From assembly GCF_042485795.1 (NCBI RefSeq), contig NZ_CP169368.1, positions 1 through 64,000 of the forward strand: a stretch of DNA of 64,000 bases. Reading direction: 5' to 3'. The position numbers and the translations under genes were made by a program. Shown in pieces: positions 60,601-64,000 of this stretch; positions within the stretch are counted from its first letter, which is position 1, and the number at the start of each line of letters is the position of its first letter. The notes below the pieces were generated by a model. It ran no database searches. It was not told where the DNA came from and was given only the letters and a program-made list of their open reading frames with translations. This DNA is from Lonepinella sp042485795. Lineage in GTDB: Bacteria; Pseudomonadota; Gammaproteobacteria; Enterobacterales; Pasteurellaceae.

Positions 60601-63600
60601 AACCCCCATTTCCATTGTTGTCGAGCAGTTTAGAATGTTTTTCTGACCCGCTTTGAATTTTTTTTCATATTGTTGTAACTTACTCGCTTCCTGTTGGGCA
60701 GAATGTTCTGCAACAGTATAATAACAACCTCCTTCCATCGCACTATCATTGATATCTGTCCATAAATTCTGCTCTCTTAAGACTTGAATTTCAGCATTTT
60801 GATGAATCTGTTTGCGAGTTAATTCCAATGCTTTTAAATAATCATCACCATCTTTAAATGCCCATAATTTCGGCATAGCAATTTCACGACACTTAAATTC
60901 TGCAAAGTCCGATGTTTGACTCACTTTTCTAAAAGCAGCAGGAAGATAAGGGGTAAAGCCTTTAAATGTAGTATCCAATAGTTTATTGGTAATTGGACAA
61001 ATATAAGCTCTGTCAATTAACGATAATCCCACCGCATTTTGGTTATCAAAAACACCTGTGAAATCAAGATGATACTTTTTATCTGCGGAACCAATAAGAA
61101 TATGGCTTGCAATTAATTGATCCCAAGCATCTTGTAACCATTTATTTAAAATCACTCTATCCCTTGCATACTTAACGTCCAATTTTGCTCCAATAGAAAG
61201 TAAATTAATTAACCGCTGCTGTTGTTCATTATTCGACTTCACCTGTACCCACGTTAATACTCTCCCTTCACTTTTATCTTGAGATGTGGGACTGATCAAA
61301 CTACGCGAATAAAATGGCATACCAATCCAACGCAATGTCTCCCGTTCAATCGTTAAGAAAATATTTTGGCGAACATAAAAGTCTAAAGAAATTTTAAGAA
61401 AATCTTTCCAATCACGGAGTGAAAGACCTTTATCTTCCCAATATTCTGGTACTTTAGTAATTTTATCTAAAGCAGGATAAACTAATTTCACTAAGCCTTG
61501 AGTTTCCAAATTATTACGGTTCTTAGGGCGAACCATAAATTCTCGCAACAACAATAATCGAGCCAAACGATTCAACCCATCCGCTGAATCAAATACCTGT
61601 GGCGATAACTGACGATTTTCTTTTAACATTATCTCTGCAAGTTCTGGATCTTTGGTCAATTCACTAACAACATCTAACCAAGCTCTTGCTTTAGGTGTTA
61701 TTTTATCTTCACTATTTAAATAATCTTCAATCTCCTTGATTTCCTTGTCATTTAATTCACTCAATACAGATTTGATCACTGACCAATTTGCTTTTAAATG
61801 TTCTTTTCCTAATTTATCAAAGCCATTCATCTTAGATTGTAGATGTTCAGGAAATTGTGATTTCCGTTCTACTGATTTTTTCAAACAATTCACCACAAGT
61901 CCACGTAAACGAGAACGTTCAGCATCTTGTTGCATTTTAATCGACATTTTGGCTGTACCTTGACGACTATCAGTAAAGGTAATTAACCGTCGTCCTCTAT
62001 TGGGCTTAGTCAATTTATTTTCTTCTATTTCTGGACAATATTCGAGCACCGTCGGAACAAGATTCATTGAATAAAATGGCACCCCTAATAATGCTCTCCG
62101 CATCGCTTTACCATATAATCCACGTCCTGTATGACCACAAGCACAACAAGTCTGTGTATCACTATGTAATTGATAATAATCAATCCCATCATCATTCAAA
62201 TTCTGAATATTTCCAAATTTATCTAATCGTTGAAGCACATATTCGGAATGAGGGTGTAATCCAAGCAACAATTCTTCATCTCGACTTACAGGCATATTTT
62301 CTGATATAGCCTCTTCATCAGCCATATCATCCGATGGATTTTCATCTAATAATGAAAATTCATCTTCCACTTTTCCTGTCCATTGCTCTAATTTCATATT
62401 GATACGACTTGCCAGTAAATGTGGTTCATTACATTCCTGACAAAAAACTAACTCAAATACGGCAGCACCACACTCACATCTTGAACGAACTTGACTATAC
62501 ACCTTACCAAAAGGCCATTTTTCTTTGACTAAAGAGTGGTCTTTACAAGTACAATTAGGATCAATACATGCCCATAATCCAGATAATGTTCGTTGAAAAT
62601 AATGTGCTCGTAATTTTAAAAAGGCTTCTCCTTGTTCAGTTGCACGAGTAGAAGTACAAAGATCCAGCCAACGATATAATGACTGCTCATCTAAGTTTGA
62701 GAAATATTTTAATGCCGCTTCAATAGAAACGGGGTTTTTAGCAAAGATGTGTCTAATTTCTCTGGCTAAAGGTGTCTTGGCTAGAGCAACAAAACGTGCT
62801 TCCGACACTTCATTATCATTATCCAGTGTTTCCAATTCATCTAAAGTGTATGGATGATTCTCAGTAACGGGAATATCAGGAACTTGACGTTGCCCACCAA
62901 TCACAGCTATCTGTGATTCTGGAATATTAGCAAGGCTGGCTAAATAACGTTTTAATTGAGATTCCGCTTCTTCACCTGCAATCGTAGCTGATGTCGCCAC
63001 AAATCGTACATTTTCTGCTTTTACACCAAAAGCTAACATGACTCGGCGAAGTTGTAATGCTAATTCCGCAGCTTGTGACCCCACATAGGTATGAGCTTCA
63101 TCCAGAATAATCCAACGCAATGCTCCTTGTGATTGATTAAGAATAGGTGCATCAACTTGTCGCACTAACATATACTCTAACATTGTGCCATTTGTGACTA
63201 AAATCGGGGCTGGATTATCCCGCATTCGTTCTCGAGAAAAAACTTCTTGCGGATAATTAGCCTGTAAATCTTTTACATCATCTGCATATTCTTTGGTCTG
63301 TCCATTGTATAAACAGTAACGAATTTTATCTCCAAAATAATGTGTCCACGCTTGCAAACGCTCACGTTGTGAGCTAATTAACGCATTCAAAGGATAAAGA
63401 AATAATGCCCGCACACCCATCAAGGGTTTATTGCTTTGGTTCATTTCCCGATACAGATCTTCCAAAACAGGAACCATAAAACACTCCGTTTTACCTGACC
63501 CCGTACCACTAGTAATAATTCTTGATTGTGGTGTATCAGATAAAAGATCTTTCCACGCTTTATATTGATGTGCAAAGGGCTTCCATTGTTTTTTAAACGC

Positions 63601-63891
63601 ATATCGATTTTTATTATTTTCATCTGCATCTTGAATAACTGCTTCATTTAATGCGGTAACAATTTCCTTAGATAACAACCCTTCCGTAACAAGTTCTTCC
63701 ATCGTATTTGTATGTGCTTTCCAAGCGAACATGGGTTCAAAAACAGGCTTGGTGACAAAAGGTTCTTCTTCCGTCATCTGTTTACTTAAATGATTGCGTA
63801 AACTCGGATTTGAAATACCTAAAATACTCAAAGAAGATTCTTTCGCTCGATTATTGGCTTGTTCTTTTAATGTAGCAAAATAAGGTCTCAT
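57679..63891 (-). CDS. druE: Large DEAH-box helicase with DUF1998-like zinc region, DruE-like (Druantia anti-phage defence)
   Basis: This is a 2070-residue intact protein. The N-terminal superfamily 2 helicase core shows Walker A GTGSGKT (129-135), DEAH (264-267), SAT (301-303) and motif VI QRAGRAGR near 1118. Cysteine clusters include CECGAAVFELVFCQEC (about 475), CCACGHTGRG (about 585), WRCPKCGSSGYEDG...CSHC (about 1400) and the DUF1998-type HCTHQCEAFCVHCLLEQDSR (about 1665). Size and domain order fit DruE, the signature gene of Druantia, and resemble MrfA-like helicases. The upstream gene overlaps it in ATGA and runs off the window, so the Druantia type cannot be set. No terminator follows before the spc promoter. 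Confidence 0.65.
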   Translation of the reverse strand: MRPYFATLKEQANNRAKESSLSILGISNPSLRNHLSKQMTEEEPFVTKPVFEPMFAWKAHTNTMEELVTEGLLSKEIVTALNEAVIQDADENNKNRYAFKKQWKPFAHQYKAWKDLLSDTPQSRIITSGTGSGKTECFMVPVLEDLYREMNQSNKPLMGVRALFLYPLNALISSQRERLQAWTHYFGDKIRYCLYNGQTKEYADDVKDLQANYPQEVFSRERMRDNPAPILVTNGTMLEYMLVRQVDAPILNQSQGALRWIILDEAHTYVGSQAAELALQLRRVMLAFGVKAENVRFVATSATIAGEEAESQLKRYLASLANIPESQIAVIGGQRQVPDIPVTENHPYTLDELETLDNDNEVSEARFVALAKTPLAREIRHIFAKNPVSIEAALKYFSNLDEQSLYRWLDLCTSTRATEQGEAFLKLRAHYFQRTLSGLWACIDPNCTCKDHSLVKEKWPFGKVYSQVRSRCECGAAVFELVFCQECNEPHLLASRINMKLEQWTGKVEDEFSLLDENPSDDMADEEAISENMPVSRDEELLLGLHPHSEYVLQRLDKFGNIQNLNDDGIDYYQLHSDTQTCCACGHTGRGLYGKAMRRALLGVPFYSMNLVPTVLEYCPEIEENKLTKPNRGRRLITFTDSRQGTAKMSIKMQQDAERSRLRGLVVNCLKKSVERKSQFPEHLQSKMNGFDKLGKEHLKANWSVIKSVLSELNDKEIKEIEDYLNSEDKITPKARAWLDVVSELTKDPELAEIMLKENRQLSPQVFDSADGLNRLARLLLLREFMVRPKNRNNLETQGLVKLVYPALDKITKVPEYWEDKGLSLRDWKDFLKISLDFYVRQNIFLTIERETLRWIGMPFYSRSLISPTSQDKSEGRVLTWVQVKSNNEQQQRLINLLSIGAKLDVKYARDRVILNKWLQDAWDQLIASHILIGSADKKYHLDFTGVFDNQNAVGLSLIDRAYICPITNKLLDTTFKGFTPYLPAAFRKVSQTSDFAEFKCREIAMPKLWAFKDGDDYLKALELTRKQIHQNAEIQVLREQNLWTDINDSAMEGGCYYTVAEHSAQQEASKLQQYEKKFKAGQKNILNCSTTMEMGVDIGGIVAVIMNNVPPHPANYLQRAGRAGRSKESRAISFTLCKDNPHDQAVFSNPKWAFETAIPAPYVEFSSQKLIQRHLNAFLLGKFLRSLGIEKDRTKLNLQWFYGRTAGDNSVSFAQQFEHWLGNKKTLSKYEKDLSWVIRGTELQSMPFSRICTRTKENIQVLRERWEENYHYLQRELASATKGSHYYSKLKLDLDRLTDTYLLSYLASHSFLPGYGFPTDIVSFDTDSIEHNNRERGNGSKNKIKTLPTRQLPVAIREYAPGVDIALDGVVYRSVGIALNWQKIYSPTAKEAQKLDVAWRCPKCGSSGYEDGAEKYGQLCCSHCDAPIPEEYQKKVIQPTGFVADYYRPLSNNIVENHFLPIQNAWVIAKGEMKFLPTPNLGVMRADPQGKVFHHSSGFAGKGYAICMGCGRAESMTKEGFPAMLNPEKNDRRHYSPKATNKNQREYCSGTILGNIHLGVSSNTDVFELVLRSPEKGLLDDRADKVIAVTLAVALRRALTEELGISTDEVQYSVRPVILNGEHSLALQLFDTIAGGAGFASSAPRYIVSILQKMIKILHCTHQCEAFCVHCLLEQDSRFDSDKLNRLKALEWLGSSFSHYLALPPEYQEMINGGRYSPLSLTEKLRDLLNQNMTKCKFILSRDPEDWDISLEPLRTVIMPLLLADVRVVFVIEKQTYSTDVLRFFAQLQHLGIVFEYAKVKAGIVYQAAIGTRCVTVATRDDSAVRLGESWLNSKDIVLYSEQEAMIEGETSESFPLEMDKIFAICDELSHVPLSKFGEKFRKILEKQEITFKSILQTEALERVCYSDRYLRTPEMILLLGEILKVIIGKSQCEINIKTVFEKRDDDRSPYLLRHNWRNKRDYQGVVEKYLSQALSTSVFLDIAQGNKGALHARILDLYFISGKHYQIFFDQGMGYWHIENAYHRSYKYSFVDIVDGQISTLNQIRNDRGSDIVNDEYPTSVMLKCLKF

Positions 63892-64000
63892 TTTTTCTCG
63901 TTCTCCGTAAAATATTGAATCGCATACTGATATACTGGTTTAAACCAGCTATGATATTCAAATTCCATTAACTGCCTAAAATTAAAAAAATCACTTGGTT
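63888..64000 (-). CDS. 3' end of an unidentified gene upstream of the DruE-like helicase (partial)
   Basis: An open frame enters from the window end and stops at TGA inside ATGA, overlapping the helicase start by four bases. The visible C-terminus (36 complete codons) reads FFNFRQLMEFEYHSWFKPVY and then QYAIQYFTENEKK. It is too short to classify. The four-base overlap implies translational coupling, so it is probably the partner gene of the defence system (a DruH-like or other Dru protein would be expected). Confidence 0.6.
   Translation of the reverse strand, partial: PSDFFNFRQLMEFEYHSWFKPVYQYAIQYFTENEKK

Larger units (their letters stand above)
1..64000. repeat. Scattered DNA uptake signal sequences, Haemophilus type (AAGTGCGGT)
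   Basis: By eye I find about 28 exact 9-mers on either strand. They include 1346, 2501, 5536, 6398, 8910, 9836, 11399, 11705, 11987, 12686, 13142, 14488, 15229, 24746, 27920, 27947, 31993, 32613, 32951, 34399, 35589, 37788, 37818, 39409, 42567, 43602 and 48121. In Pasteurellaceae this 9-mer core favours DNA uptake during natural transformation. Several copies form inverted pairs that act as intrinsic terminators. None is seen between 15.24 and 24.74 kb (pga region) or after 48.13 kb (ribosomal operons and the DruE-like gene). The list is a manual count and may miss copies. Confidence 0.9.

Noticed and set aside
1..64000. CRISPR arrays, tRNA and rRNA genes
   Set aside because: I saw no regularly spaced direct repeats, no cloverleaf with CCA-type acceptor end and no rRNA segments while reading the intergenic regions.

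Overview
This window is a chromosomal segment of a Pasteurellaceae bacterium that begins exactly at the dnaA start codon. Two things point to the family. Gene content and order are of the Haemophilus type (dnaA-dnaN-recF, coaBC-dut-slmA-yheU-crp, rpmBG-mutM, rplS-trmD-rimM-rpsP, ssb/uvrA). In addition about 28 copies of the Haemophilus-type DNA uptake signal AAGTGCGGT/ACCGCACTT are scattered through the housekeeping parts. A dispersin B-like gene behind pgaABCD suggests a relative of Aggregatibacter or Actinobacillus, but the species cannot be fixed from this window.

Layout: 1-3.6 kb replication genes; 3.6-9.7 kb a minus-strand block (Kef-type antiporter, methyltransferase, crp, yheU, slmA, dut, coaBC); 9.9-15.7 kb radC, rpmBG-mutM, metJ, rph-pyrE, yicC, ygfZ. 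At 15.9-22.9 kb lies a poly-N-acetylglucosamine biofilm locus, pgaABCD followed by a secreted GH20 dispersin-like hydrolase, so matrix synthesis, export and degradation share one strand and probably one transcript. It is followed by a secreted esterase-like protein and a Sel1 lipoprotein. From 24.8 to 39.4 kb come pyrG, eno, a Nudix protein, gor, an AhpD-like protein, an MgtC-like protein, tsaC-aroE, ssb/uvrA and mreBCD. At 39.6-42.5 kb sits an uncharacterised trio: one ATP-grasp ligase and two alpha/beta-hydrolase esterases. Then follow serine catabolism (sdaA, sdaC), rplS-trmD-rimM-rpsP, and an LOS-type glycosyltransferase whose upstream region carries a 107-bp terminal-inverted-repeat element.

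From 49.0 to 57.6 kb runs the complete alpha and spc ribosomal protein operon on the minus strand (rplN to rplQ, with secY and rpoA), including rpmD and rpmJ and the S4-type alpha-operon leader. Directly upstream of its promoter, where the S10 operon (ending in rpsQ) would be expected, there is a 2070-residue DEAH helicase with a DUF1998-like zinc-binding C-terminal region. It resembles DruE of the Druantia anti-phage system. It overlaps by four bases the end of another gene that runs off the window.

The most notable candidates are the DruE-like defence locus next to spc, the ATP-grasp/esterase cluster with its palindromic operator-like site, the rpmB leader RNA with three predicted hairpins, and the 107-bp foldable element at 47.7 kb. 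Uptake signals are absent from the pga region and from 48.1 kb to the window end. That fits recent acquisition for the pga and DruE loci, whereas the ribosomal operons are simply constrained.
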